A DNA stretch of 64,000 nt from Pacificimonas flava (lineage in GTDB: Bacteria; Pseudomonadota; Alphaproteobacteria; Sphingomonadales; Sphingomonadaceae), in NCBI RefSeq assembly GCF_000342165.1, contig NZ_AMRV01000003.1:124001-188000 (forward strand), written 5' to 3'. The translations under genes were made by a program, and so were the position numbers. Numbering within the stretch: position 1 is the first letter of the stretch; every line of letters begins with the position of its first letter. The notes beneath the pieces were generated by a model. That model worked only from the letters and a program-made list of their open reading frames with translations, made no database searches and was not told the origin of the DNA. Shown one piece after another: positions 32,867 through 41,326 of this stretch.

Positions 32867-34450
32867 CTATCCTTGCTGCGTCGCGGCAAGCTGGGGTGTG
32901 TTCGCCCACACACTGTCCGCCGGGCCGCCCCGGGCTCGTAGCGCCGTACGCCGGAACATGATGAGCAGGGCGAACGCAAGGATCAGCGAAAGGAAATCGA
33001 CGATCGGCACGACCGGGGGGTGAAGGCCCATGGTCAAGAGCGTGGTCGCCGGAACAGACAGCGCCGCAAGGGCCGTCGCTGCAAGCAGTTCACTGCCAGC
33101 GCGCGATGCTCCCCGCACCAGGGCCCAACCCGTGAACGCCAAGAACACGGCATAATAAACCACGCTGTGCAGCCCCTCGGTCGCACTCGCCCCGAACGGC
33201 TTTGCAGCCGCGATCGTCACCGAGATACCGGCGACGCAGCCGAGCGGGACGCCCACGGTCAGCACGGCCAGAACCTTCGTCGACCGTGTCTGCTGCACCG
33301 CCCCCGCCTTCCGCTCCCGCCGGCGCCGGGACTCGATCCAGAGAAGATTGCCGGTGTAGAACAGGAACGCACCGGCGATCCCGAGAAGGAAATAGGACCA
33401 GCGCACCGGCGCCCCGCCGAAATTGCCGAAGTGGAGCGCGAAGAAGCTGGTAACGGTCGCGGACCACCCATCCTGATGCCCCGGCATATAGTCGGTGCCC
33501 GTCAGGTCGCCGGTATAGGGGTCCAGCTCCGCAAAACCCAGGGTTGGACCGCGAAGGCCATAGCGCTCGTCCCGCCCGGACACCCGCACGGTCGGAATCC
33601 CGTTCCTGCCGACACCGTAGCCGATCTCGACAGGCTGAAACCCAGGGGCCTGTTCGGCGAGCCGAGCCGTCACGCCCATAGGTCCGAGGACGGAGCGATC
33701 GGCCTCGGGTGCGGGCCCGGCGACCGCGGCCTCGGGCGGCGGCGCCCCCCCGAAGGCCGCGCCCTGCGCGTCGTAAAACTGATCGTGAAAGGCGAATATG
33801 ATCGCCGTCAGCGCCATGATCAGGTGAAAGGGAAGGCTGAAAAGGCCAAGCACGTTGTGGACGTCCAGCCACATGCGCTTCACGTTCCTGCCGATACGAA
33901 CGGCGAAGAGGTCCTTCACCAGGCTCGGCAGCAGCACGATGAGGCCGGAAACGATGGCGATGGTGTAGAGAAGCGCGACAGCCCCCATGATCGGCATCGC
34001 CACCTCGTGCGGAAAGGGCAGGCCGACCTGCTGATGCAGGACGTCGACGAGTTCGGCCACCGGAGACGGGCCTTGCCGCGTGACCTGCAGCGCGCCGTCC
34101 GGCGACAGGGCTGCATACCAGATTTCATGTTCATGATGGCCGCCGCCGCCCGGCAGGTCGGTTTCCCACGTCATGCGGGCCGGTCGCTCCGGCCCGGTCT
34201 GCAGGTGAACTTGGTAGTCATCCGCAGCCTCGGGGTGCGCGGCCAGAACGCGGTCGATGAGCTCCTGCGTTCGTTCCAGCGGAACGGGCGGTGCAAGCTG
34301 AGCCGGCGGAGTCGCCCAGCGCTGCAACGGCTCCTCGAACATCGTGATCGCGCCGGCATAGAAGGCGATGAAGAGAGCGAGGCCGGAGACGATTCCGACC
34401 CATCCGTGAATCTCCTTGTACATCTTCACGATGTCCGTGCGGACCTTCAT
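32867..34450 (-). CDS. PepSY-domain membrane protein (siderophore-iron reductase type)
   Basis: A 527-residue inner-membrane protein with four main helix groups: 'HGWVGIVSGLALFIAFYAGA' near the N-terminus, 'MGAVALLYTIAIVSGLIVLL', 'HNVLGLFSLPFHLIMALTAI', and two or more near the C-terminus. PepSY-type periplasmic segments lie between. 'WLDVHNVLG' and 'FFALHFGNFGGA' are the usual conserved His motifs, probably binding haem. Members of this family sit in siderophore operons and are thought to reduce Fe(III)-siderophores. It is the last gene of the Fur-box operon, joined by an ATGA overlap. Confidence 0.85.
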   Translation of the reverse strand: MKVRTDIVKMYKEIHGWVGIVSGLALFIAFYAGAITMFEEPLQRWATPPAQLAPPVPLERTQELIDRVLAAHPEAADDYQVHLQTGPERPARMTWETDLPGGGGHHEHEIWYAALSPDGALQVTRQGPSPVAELVDVLHQQVGLPFPHEVAMPIMGAVALLYTIAIVSGLIVLLPSLVKDLFAVRIGRNVKRMWLDVHNVLGLFSLPFHLIMALTAIIFAFHDQFYDAQGAAFGGAPPPEAAVAGPAPEADRSVLGPMGVTARLAEQAPGFQPVEIGYGVGRNGIPTVRVSGRDERYGLRGPTLGFAELDPYTGDLTGTDYMPGHQDGWSATVTSFFALHFGNFGGAPVRWSYFLLGIAGAFLFYTGNLLWIESRRRRERKAGAVQQTRSTKVLAVLTVGVPLGCVAGISVTIAAAKPFGASATEGLHSVVYYAVFLAFTGWALVRGASRAGSELLAATALAALSVPATTLLTMGLHPPVVPIVDFLSLILAFALLIMFRRTALRARGGPADSVWANTPQLAATQQG

Positions 34451-34737
34451 CGGGCGACTCCTCCGATCAGCCAAAGCAGCGACCACAGCACAAGATTTGC
34501 GAGCGCCAGCCAGACCCAGGCCCGCCGGCCCGACGCGAACAGGAACGACAGGCTGAGCGTGAAGGCCCAGACGGGCCCCATGATCCACATGGAAAACTGA
34601 CCCGGCGTAGAGAAGTACGTGTCCTTCAGCCCCATGGCCGCCTTGAAGAGACCCGAGACCGCCAGCGCCAGCGTAAAGCCCAGGACAAGAGCGGCGCTCG
34701 CCTTCCCGAACCAGTCCTTGCTGCTGAGCGGCTTCAC
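34447..34737 (-). CDS. Small inner-membrane protein of the siderophore operon
   Basis: A 96-residue protein with about three membrane helices ('ASAALVLGFTLALAVSGLFK', 'GQFSMWIMGPVWAFTLSLSF', 'AWVWLALANLVLWSLLWLIG'). Start GTG 34737 overlaps the preceding stop as GTGA. The position, size and layout match the DUF3649-type proteins that accompany PepSY reductases in siderophore operons of proteobacteria; the family name is inference from context. Its role in iron uptake is unknown. Confidence 0.7.
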   Translation of the reverse strand: MKPLSSKDWFGKASAALVLGFTLALAVSGLFKAAMGLKDTYFSTPGQFSMWIMGPVWAFTLSLSFLFASGRRAWVWLALANLVLWSLLWLIGGVAR

Positions 34738-35006
34738 GATGCGCCGTCCCGGCGTGCGCGCTTCCAGGCCAGGGCCAGCGGCAGGAGCGACCAGATCAGC
34801 ATCGCCACGGTCAGCCCGATAAAGACCGCGGTGGCCTTGCCCGCCCATGTCAGGAGCACCAGCAGGCCCGCGCCCATCAGGACCGCGCCGAGAAGGCCGA
34901 GAGACTTGCGGGGCATTTCGCCGCCAGCGAGTTCCTGATGCGGGGCCGCCGCATAGATGAGTACGCACGCTGCAAGCACCATTCCGCATCCCAGCAGCCC
35001 GTTCAT
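34734..35006 (-). CDS. Small inner-membrane protein, DUF3325-like
   Basis: A 90-residue protein with three helices ('MNGLLGCGMVLAACVLIYAA', 'LGLLGAVLMGAGLLVLLTWA', 'TAVFIGLTVAMLIWSLLPLA') and a basic C-terminus. ATG 35006 overlaps the esterase stop as ATGA and its stop overlaps the next start as GTGA. Layout and neighbourhood resemble DUF3325 proteins in siderophore operons; assignment is by context rather than by motif. Confidence 0.7.
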   Translation of the reverse strand: MNGLLGCGMVLAACVLIYAAAPHQELAGGEMPRKSLGLLGAVLMGAGLLVLLTWAGKATAVFIGLTVAMLIWSLLPLALAWKRARRDGAS

Positions 35007-35839
35007 TTCTGGGTCCGCCCCTCGTCGCCTGCCGCTTCGAAAGCCAGCCTGACGATAGCCCCCATGGCATGCAGCATCGTATCGCCGTGCGCGGCGCCGG
35101 GAAGGGTCAGGACCGTGGTCGAGACGCCCTGTTCGCGTGCGCGGGCAGCGTAGTCCCTGGCCGCGGCGACGGAATTTCCGGAGGGGCCGCCCTCCTCGGT
35201 TCCGACTGCGAGGAGAAGCTCCACGGAGTCTGAACCGCGCCCCTTCGCCCGCTCCGTCTCGTCGCTGAACCATAGCGAGGGGCTGATCGCCGCATAGGCA
35301 TTGAAGCCGCCGACGGTCCTGAGGTCATGCAGCACCGCAAGCCCGCCGAAACTGTGTCCGGCGATGGTCTGGCGGCTCTCGTCGATGGGCCAGCGGTCGG
35401 CGATGACGAGCCGAACGCGATCGTGGAGAAACGCCAGGAACGTGCCCACGCCTCCGGGCTTCAATCCCTGCGCGGGGAAACCCTCGGATATGGTTTCCTG
35501 TCCGATCTGCGGCGTGTAATCGAACACGCGCCGGGAAAGCGGCCCGGCGTCGATGCCGAGGACGAGACCCGCACCGACATCCGGCGCGCCCCTGCCCCGC
35601 GCAAGACGCCTCGCCGTCTGGGCGGCGGCCGCGAAATGGTCCTCTCCGTCCAGCAGCCAAAGGACGGGCCAGCCTTCGGCGGGCGCCGGCCCGTCGGGCC
35701 ACGCGACGAGGACGCGGTAGGTCTCCCCACCGGGCGCCTCGACACTGACAACGTCGGACCCGGGTAGCTGCCACGGCGCCGCCGCAGCCGGAGCGGCGGC
35801 GAGAAGCGCGGCGGAGGCCAGAAGGCGGGCGCCCCTCAC
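35003..35839 (-). CDS. Siderophore-esterase-like alpha/beta hydrolase
   Basis: A 278-residue alpha/beta hydrolase with a signal peptide ('RGARLLASAALLAAAPAAAA'). The nucleophile elbow is 'TIAGHSFGGLAVLHDL' (Gly-His-Ser-Phe-Gly), and the catalytic His is likely in 'LPGAAHGDTMLHAMG'. It resembles the IroE/Fes esterase class (esterase D-like fold) that hydrolyses trilactone siderophores in the periplasm. GTG 35839 overlaps the receptor stop as GTGA. Immediate neighbours, a TonB receptor and PepSY reductase, support a role in releasing iron from the siderophore. Confidence 0.85.
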   Translation of the reverse strand: MRGARLLASAALLAAAPAAAAPWQLPGSDVVSVEAPGGETYRVLVAWPDGPAPAEGWPVLWLLDGEDHFAAAAQTARRLARGRGAPDVGAGLVLGIDAGPLSRRVFDYTPQIGQETISEGFPAQGLKPGGVGTFLAFLHDRVRLVIADRWPIDESRQTIAGHSFGGLAVLHDLRTVGGFNAYAAISPSLWFSDETERAKGRGSDSVELLLAVGTEEGGPSGNSVAAARDYAARAREQGVSTTVLTLPGAAHGDTMLHAMGAIVRLAFEAAGDEGRTQK

Positions 35840-38097
35840 CACCGATACTGTACGCGCGCCGTCAACGTGCGGCCCTGACCGTAATAGCAGGACTGCGGCG
35901 AACTGCAGGTCACCACGTAGCGCTTGTCCGCGATGTTCTGGGCGTTGAGCGAGAGCGATACGCCGTCGAACATCGCTGCGGCATTGTCGAGGTCGTAACG
36001 CAGGAACAGGTCGAACAGTGTGTAATCCTGCATGTGGAAGACATTGTTCGTGTCGCCGTAACTGCGGCCGGTGTACCGAACGCCGCCGCCAAACCCCAGC
36101 CCGGCCAGCGCACCCCCGTCGATACGTTGGTTGACGAACAGCGAGGCAAGATACTTCGCAACCTGCGGGATCGCATTCCCAACGATGGATTCGTTGGTGT
36201 CCTCGGTCACCTCGGAATCGAGATGCGTGGCCGATGCGATCAGGGTCGTGCCCGTCGGCAGAGATGCGCGCCCCTCGAATTCCAGGCCGCGCACGCGCGC
36301 CTCGCCGGCCTGGATCTGGCAGACCAGACGCCCGCAAAGCGTTCCACCGGGATCGCGGGTCGGCACATTCTGCTGCGTGATGTCGAACGCGCCGGCCGAC
36401 AGATAGATGCCGCGGCCGCCCTGATAGCGCAGACCAGCCTCATACTGGCGGCCCGTGGTCGGCAGGAACGGTTCGCCCGTCAATGTGCTGGAGGGGTCGA
36501 CGAGTTGCGGCAGGAACGATTCCGAATAGCTGAAATAGGGCGCGAGGCCGTTGTCGAACAGATAGACACCGCCGGCCCGCCAGGTGAAATCGTCCGCCTT
36601 CGTGCGGTAGGCTGTGTCGTTTGTCAGGTTGCGGTTGTCGTCCGTCGCGGAATCGAAGCGGCCACCCACGGTGACCCGAAGACCGCCCAGCGCAAGCTGA
36701 TCCTGGAAATAGATGCCGGTCTGGTCGCTTTCGGCCGCGCCGTAGATCTGCGGGGCGAGGTTCGCTTCGTAATTGTCGCTGCCGCGAGGCTGCGGATTCA
36801 GAATATCGAACAGCGGGTCGACCTGCCCCGGCGGCAGACCGGGCAGCGTTACCAGATCGCGGAAATGCTCCCATTCCGTATGGAAATAGTCGACGCCTGC
36901 CAGCAACGTGTGTTCGATCGGACCCGTCGACAGGTCGAATTGCAACTGGTTGTCGAGCGCGATCCCGTCGCTGGTGCCCTCCGCCTGAATGGCCCGGCGC
37001 CCGATCGTGCGGCCGGGAATGCAGTTCTCGCCGGCAGCGATGCCGGCCGGTTCGGTGTCGCAGTCCTGCACGGTGTCGCCGGAGAGCACGGAAACGCGGT
37101 AGAGCGATTCGATGTGCGTGTAGCGTGCATTGCTACGGAATGTCAGCGTATCGTCGAACCGGTGTTCAAAGAAGCTGCCGATCAGGATCTGGTCGCGGTC
37201 GAATGTGTTCCAGTCGGGCTCGCCCAGATTCGCGTCGTTCGCGATATAGCCGCCATTCGTTTCGAAATACGTGCCGGTCGCCGGCAGGAACTGGTAGGTG
37301 GCATTGCCCTCGTCCCGCTGATACTGGCCCAGCAGCGTCCAACTGGTGTCGGAATCCGGCGCGAACGTCAGACTTGGCGATACATAATAGCGGCTGTTTT
37401 CGACCTCCTCGATCTGCGTTCCGCCGGACTGCGCGAGGCCGACGAGACGTCCCTGCAGGCTTCCCGGCCCGTTCAGCGGACCGCTGACGTCAGCGCCGAT
37501 GCGTCCCGACCAGTCGTCTAGCCCGCTGAAGCCCTGCACCTGGCCGATCAGGTGCCCCTGAAAGGTGGACGTCGGGCGCTTGGAAACCATGTTGACGATG
37601 CCGCCGGGCGCGGTCTGGCCGTACAGCACGCTGGACGGCCCCTTCAGAACTTCGATCTGTTGCAGCGCGAACGGATCGAAGGAGAAGCGGGTGAACTGCC
37701 CGCCGGCAGGAAGCCGGAGTCCGTCGACGAAATTGTTGTTCGAGGAAAAACCGCCGGCGCCGAAACCGCGAATGGAAATTTCATCCGTCCGGCTGTCGAT
37801 GCCGAACTGGCTGGCCTGGACACCCGATGTATAGGCAAGCGCCTCGCTGACGGTGGTCGCCGCGCGAAGGTCGATTTCGTCCTGATTGATGATCGAGATG
37901 CTCTGCGGCGATTCGATGATCGGGGAGTCGGTCTTGGTGGTGGAGGTCGCCGAGGAAAGACCCGTGGCGGTAATCACGATGGTACGGTCGCGTCCGGCAG
38001 CCTCAGCGGACTCATCCTGACCGCGATCCTGCGCGCCTACCGGTGCCGCCGAGCAAAGAAGCGCGATCAGAAGCGCGCTGTTTCCCGTTCTAAACAT
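35836..38097 (-). CDS. TonB-dependent siderophore receptor
   Basis: A 753-residue outer-membrane receptor: signal peptide ('SALLIALLCSAAPVGAQ'), TonB box region 'RTIVITATG', plug domain ('SPQSISIINQDEIDLRAATT' to 'VLKGPSSVLYGQTAPGGIVN'), then a 22-strand barrel ending with the aromatic 'RVQYRW'. This is the FhuA/FpvA-type siderophore subfamily. ATG 38097 follows AAGGGGG. A 17-nt Fur-box-like palindrome lies 32-48 nt upstream. It heads a five-gene operon with 4-nt overlaps throughout. The ligand is unknown, probably a catechol or hydroxamate given the esterase neighbour. Confidence 0.9.
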   Translation of the reverse strand: MFRTGNSALLIALLCSAAPVGAQDRGQDESAEAAGRDRTIVITATGLSSATSTTKTDSPIIESPQSISIINQDEIDLRAATTVSEALAYTSGVQASQFGIDSRTDEISIRGFGAGGFSSNNNFVDGLRLPAGGQFTRFSFDPFALQQIEVLKGPSSVLYGQTAPGGIVNMVSKRPTSTFQGHLIGQVQGFSGLDDWSGRIGADVSGPLNGPGSLQGRLVGLAQSGGTQIEEVENSRYYVSPSLTFAPDSDTSWTLLGQYQRDEGNATYQFLPATGTYFETNGGYIANDANLGEPDWNTFDRDQILIGSFFEHRFDDTLTFRSNARYTHIESLYRVSVLSGDTVQDCDTEPAGIAAGENCIPGRTIGRRAIQAEGTSDGIALDNQLQFDLSTGPIEHTLLAGVDYFHTEWEHFRDLVTLPGLPPGQVDPLFDILNPQPRGSDNYEANLAPQIYGAAESDQTGIYFQDQLALGGLRVTVGGRFDSATDDNRNLTNDTAYRTKADDFTWRAGGVYLFDNGLAPYFSYSESFLPQLVDPSSTLTGEPFLPTTGRQYEAGLRYQGGRGIYLSAGAFDITQQNVPTRDPGGTLCGRLVCQIQAGEARVRGLEFEGRASLPTGTTLIASATHLDSEVTEDTNESIVGNAIPQVAKYLASLFVNQRIDGGALAGLGFGGGVRYTGRSYGDTNNVFHMQDYTLFDLFLRYDLDNAAAMFDGVSLSLNAQNIADKRYVVTCSSPQSCYYGQGRTLTARVQYRW

Positions 38098-38128
38098 AAA
38101 CCCCCTTTTGCGATGGCCGCCGTCACTA

Positions 38129-38145
38129 ATGAGAGTCGTTCTCAT
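38129..38145 (-). promoter_or_regulatory. Putative Fur box
   Basis: ATGAGA (38129-38134), 5 nt, TCTCAT (38140-38145) is a perfect inverted repeat in the register of Fur-family iron boxes. It lies 32 nt upstream of the siderophore receptor ATG, in the divergent region with 38334. Repression under iron-replete conditions is expected. Confidence 0.65.
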
Positions 38146-38333
38146 ATGCAACACGATTGTGCAGGGCGGACCGAGGCGAGGGCGGAGGACAGGAAACCGG
38201 CCCGGCCCCTGGCATAGACGAAGGTGCACGGGCGCACATTATGTCCCTCAGAAGGAACGCAAGGCGGCCGAAGGCTTTCAAGACAAAGAGCTGTGAAAAC
38301 TGCCGCCCCTGCAACGTCTTTTCAGGATGCCGA

Positions 38334-38771
38334 ATGCCTGCCAGAACGCTCTCGCTTAGCCCCACCAGACCGCCGCACCCGCTTCACGCGCTCTTGCTCG
38401 CCGGCAGCTTTCCCCTGTTTCTCGGCTGCGCGCTGGCGGATTGGACCTATGCCGCCAGCTATCAGGTCCAATGGACCAACTTCGCGGCGTGGCTGAATGC
38501 GGGCGCGCTGCTTTTCTGCGGTCTGGCGCTGCTTCTCGCCGCGATCGACGTGATCCGGGGGGCGGGGCGCGGAATCATCTATGGTCTGCTGCTGCTTGCC
38601 ACCTTCGCGATCGGCCTCGTCAACGCGTTCGTCCATGCAAAGGACGCCTGGGGGGCCATGCCCGCGGCGCTGATCCTTTCGGTCATCACAGCCCTTCTGT
38701 CCGCTGCGGCAACATGGGCGGGACTGCGAACCCTGCGTCCCTATGCAGCCAAGGCCAAAGGGAGAGCATGA
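38334..38771 (+). CDS. DUF2231-type membrane protein
   Basis: A 145-residue protein with four membrane helices ('PHPLHALLLAGSFPLFLGCA', 'FAAWLNAGALLFCGLALLLA', 'GIIYGLLLLATFAIGLVNAF', 'ALILSVITALLSAAATWAGL'). The opening 'HPLHALLLAGSFPLFLG' and 'ALADWTY' match DUF2231 proteins. ATG 38334 was chosen for its AGGATG site; the frame is open 177 nt further. Its stop overlaps the following dehydrogenase as ATGA, so the two are coupled and may form a membrane-anchored electron-transfer unit. Confidence 0.78.
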   Translation: MPARTLSLSPTRPPHPLHALLLAGSFPLFLGCALADWTYAASYQVQWTNFAAWLNAGALLFCGLALLLAAIDVIRGAGRGIIYGLLLLATFAIGLVNAFVHAKDAWGAMPAALILSVITALLSAAATWAGLRTLRPYAAKAKGRA

Positions 38772-40174
38772 TGCCCAAGCGTTTCATTCTCGCCGCGCTT
38801 CTGCCGGTCGCCCTCCTCGCATGCTCCGACACGCCGGAAGAGCCGGGCTATGGAGAGACACCCGCCCTGCCCGAGCCGCAACGAGGCCTTTTTCCGAACA
38901 TGGAGATCGCGAACCCCGCAGAGTGGGGGGATCAGGTGCCGCAAGTGCCGGAGGGTTATTCGATCAGTGCCATTGCCACCGATCTCAAGATTCCCCGCCA
39001 GTCCCTCGTGCTTCCCAATGGCGACATCCTCATCGCCGAAGGGAGCGGAGGTCACGCTCCGAAGCTCACGCCCAAGGATGTCATCGCGTCCAAGATCAAA
39101 AGCCGCGGCAAGAGTTCGGTCGAAGGCGGCGATCGGCTGACCCTGCTCAGGGACCGCGACGGTGATGGGGTTTACGAAGGGCGCGCTGTCTTCGCGGACG
39201 GGCTCGATGCCCCCTACGGCCTCGCCTACGCCAATGGACGCATCTACGTCGCCAATCAGGGCGAACTCGTGCGGTTCGATTATCGCGACGGCCAGACCAG
39301 GGCCGAGGCGGCGCCGATCAGCGTCACCAAACTGCCCGAGGAGATCAATCACCACTGGACAAAGGCGCTGACGGTCGGCCCGGACGGGCGCTATCTGTAT
39401 GTCGGCATCGGGTCGAACAGCAATGTGGGCGAGCGCGGGCTGGCTGTCGAAGCCAACCGGGCGATGATCTGGCAGATCGATGCGGAAAGCGGCATGCACA
39501 GGCCCTTCGCCACCGGCATTCGCAACCCGACTGCTCTGGCCTTCAAACCGAACAGCGAGGAATTGTGGGCCGTCGTCAATGAACGCGACGAGCTGGGCGA
39601 CAATCTCGTGCCCGACTATCTGACCTCCGTGCGGGAGGGCGCCTTTTACGGCTGGCCGTACAGCTATTGGGGCCAGAACGTCGACAAGCGTGTGCGACCC
39701 CAGGACCCGCAAAAGGTCGCAGCAGCGGTAAAGCCCGATTATGGTCTGGGGTCGCACGTGGCGGCGCTTGGCCTCGATTTTTCAAGCGCGGTCATGGGAC
39801 GACGCTTCGCCGAGGGGGCGTTCGTGGGCGAGCATGGCAGCTGGAATCGCAGCAAACCCGTCGGCTACAAGGTCGTCTTCGTCCCGTTCAGCAATGGCAG
39901 GCCGGCCGGGCCGCCGGTCGATGTCGTGACCGGGTTTCGCAGCGAGGACGGGATGACACGCGGACGGCCCGTCGGTGTCACAGTCGATCCGCGCGGCGGG
40001 CTGATCATCTGCGACGACCTTTCCAACACCGTCTGGCGGATGGTGCCGGATAGCGGCCCCGAACGCGCCACTAGAATGCAGGAACGTGGCAGCGCCGAGG
40101 CTGACGCGACGTCAGCGCCGGCGCCGGAGGCAGGAGCCTTCGGGACAGCACCCCCGGGCGAACCGCGACGCTAG
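38768..40174 (+). CDS. L-sorbosone/glucose dehydrogenase-type quinoprotein lipoprotein
   Basis: A 468-residue protein with a lipobox: 'ILAALLPVALLACS', Cys at ~19. The rest is a six-bladed beta propeller of the soluble-glucose-dehydrogenase/sorbosone family: 'EGYSISAIATDLKIPRQSLV', 'GVYEGRAVFADGLDAPYGLA', 'INHHWTKALTVGPDGRYLYV', 'ATGIRNPTALAFKPNSEELW', 'GAFYGWPYSYWGQ', 'FVGEHGSWNRSKPVGYKVVF'. The 'H-W-T/R-N-P' and 'GEHGSWNR' motifs coordinate PQQ and Ca in relatives. The C-terminal ~30 residues are low-complexity Ala/Pro/Glu. It is coupled to the DUF2231 gene by ATGA. Confidence 0.86.
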   Translation: MMPKRFILAALLPVALLACSDTPEEPGYGETPALPEPQRGLFPNMEIANPAEWGDQVPQVPEGYSISAIATDLKIPRQSLVLPNGDILIAEGSGGHAPKLTPKDVIASKIKSRGKSSVEGGDRLTLLRDRDGDGVYEGRAVFADGLDAPYGLAYANGRIYVANQGELVRFDYRDGQTRAEAAPISVTKLPEEINHHWTKALTVGPDGRYLYVGIGSNSNVGERGLAVEANRAMIWQIDAESGMHRPFATGIRNPTALAFKPNSEELWAVVNERDELGDNLVPDYLTSVREGAFYGWPYSYWGQNVDKRVRPQDPQKVAAAVKPDYGLGSHVAALGLDFSSAVMGRRFAEGAFVGEHGSWNRSKPVGYKVVFVPFSNGRPAGPPVDVVTGFRSEDGMTRGRPVGVTVDPRGGLIICDDLSNTVWRMVPDSGPERATRMQERGSAEADATSAPAPEAGAFGTAPPGEPRR

Positions 40175-40190
40175 AGACGAGAGCCGCCAG

Positions 40191-41225
40191 CTACCGGTTC
40201 GCGGAAGGGTCTGCCGCCCCGCAGCCCCGGTCCTTGCGGATGACCGGCGCCAGCAGCTCGTGATCATATGCCTCGACCCGCTCGACGATTTCGCCCCCCC
40301 TGCGCACCGTCTCCAGCTTGTAAAGCCCGGGGGTAAAGGAATAGCCGATCTCCGGCAGTCGTGCAGGATCGTCCGTGCCGCTCTGGATGACCGTTTCGGT
40401 CAGGCACCCTTCATAGCGGACCATTTTCAGTCCGCGCCCGTATTTCGGAATGGTGATGGGGCGGGTGACGCGGCGCAGCGTCCCGTCGGCATTCCAGACA
40501 TGACCCTGCACGAACTGCCCGTCCGGCGTATATTCGTACCGGCGCAGCAAGCGCCCGTTGCTGCCCCATAGCGCCTGAACGCCCACCCGGCGGCCGTGAT
40601 CGTAGCGTTGATATTTTTTCGGCTTTCCCGATGGCCGATATTCGGTCGTCAGCCCGTCCGGCCTACCCCTGGAATAATGGCCGGTTTCGAGGACGTTCCC
40701 CGCCTCGTCAGAGTTGACATAGTCGCCGTCACGCTTGCCGCCGCGCCAATGCGCGATGGAGGCCGGACGGCCGTTGGCGTGATAGATGCGATACTCCCCC
40801 TCCAGGCCGGCGGGACCATAGGTCCATTCCTCCTTCAACGTGCCGTGGGGAAACCAGCGGCGGTAGCGGCCATCGAGCGCTCCGGCCTTCCAATGGCGCT
40901 CCAGGGCCAGCCGGCCATTCTTGTGGAACTGACGGTCGGTGCCGTCCTTCTGCCCGTCGCGGCAGGCCACTTGCCGCATCAACGACCCGTCCTGGCGCCG
41001 CAGATCGACGAAGCCGGTGAAACGATCGCGGCCCGGCACATGGCACAGCTCGCTTTCCGGCACCGTCCGATGATCCTCGACAAGGACGATATCGGGCGAA
41101 GATGCGTGCGCCGGCGCCGCGAGGCCGATGAGCAGCGCCGCCAATACGGAGTGCCTGTCGAGCCATTGGGGGTGCGGCCCGATCTGGTCAGATGGGCGCC
41201 GACGACGATGCTCCTGGTCGATCAT
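40191..41225 (-). CDS. YwqK/MORN-like repeat protein, secreted
   Basis: A ~344-residue protein with a hydrophobic signal segment at ~residues 28-42 ('VLAALLIGLAAPAHA') and at least seven tandem ~22-residue repeats of the 'x-G-K/R-x-x-Y/W-x-NG-R' type between ~85 and 260 ('RLALERHWKAGALDGRYRRW', 'GLEGEYRIYHANGRPASIAH', 'GNVLETGHYSRGRPDGLTTE', 'KPKKYQRYDHGRRVGVQALW'). The repeat resembles YwqK-family 'antitoxin' and MORN domains, which form extended beta sheets. A C-terminal Cys-containing part ('YEGCLTETV') follows. Start ATG 41225 is one of two close options (41237). No partner toxin is adjacent. Confidence 0.7.
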   Translation of the reverse strand: MIDQEHRRRRPSDQIGPHPQWLDRHSVLAALLIGLAAPAHASSPDIVLVEDHRTVPESELCHVPGRDRFTGFVDLRRQDGSLMRQVACRDGQKDGTDRQFHKNGRLALERHWKAGALDGRYRRWFPHGTLKEEWTYGPAGLEGEYRIYHANGRPASIAHWRGGKRDGDYVNSDEAGNVLETGHYSRGRPDGLTTEYRPSGKPKKYQRYDHGRRVGVQALWGSNGRLLRRYEYTPDGQFVQGHVWNADGTLRRVTRPITIPKYGRGLKMVRYEGCLTETVIQSGTDDPARLPEIGYSFTPGLYKLETVRRGGEIVERVEAYDHELLAPVIRKDRGCGAADPSANR

Positions 41226-41326
41226 GGCGCCCCGCATAGTTAGCGACGGGCCACCGCCGCAACCGCGCGCACGGCTCCCGCTTGACGCAGATTCCCATAC
41301 CGCGCTCCTGCCACTATGCTGGCGCC

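Noticed and set aside
33020-34600. 526-codon open frame antisense to the PepSY gene
   Set aside because: A shadow frame of a GC-rich gene; highly charged, no domain, and the other strand has clear membrane helices and family motifs.
36034-37521. 495-codon open frame antisense to the TonB receptor
   Set aside because: The receptor is unmistakable on the other strand; the antisense product shows no protein-like features.
38157-38333. 59-codon extension of the DUF2231 gene
   Set aside because: It would overlap the Fur-box promoter region and precede an ordinary membrane start at 38334 that has its own ribosome site.
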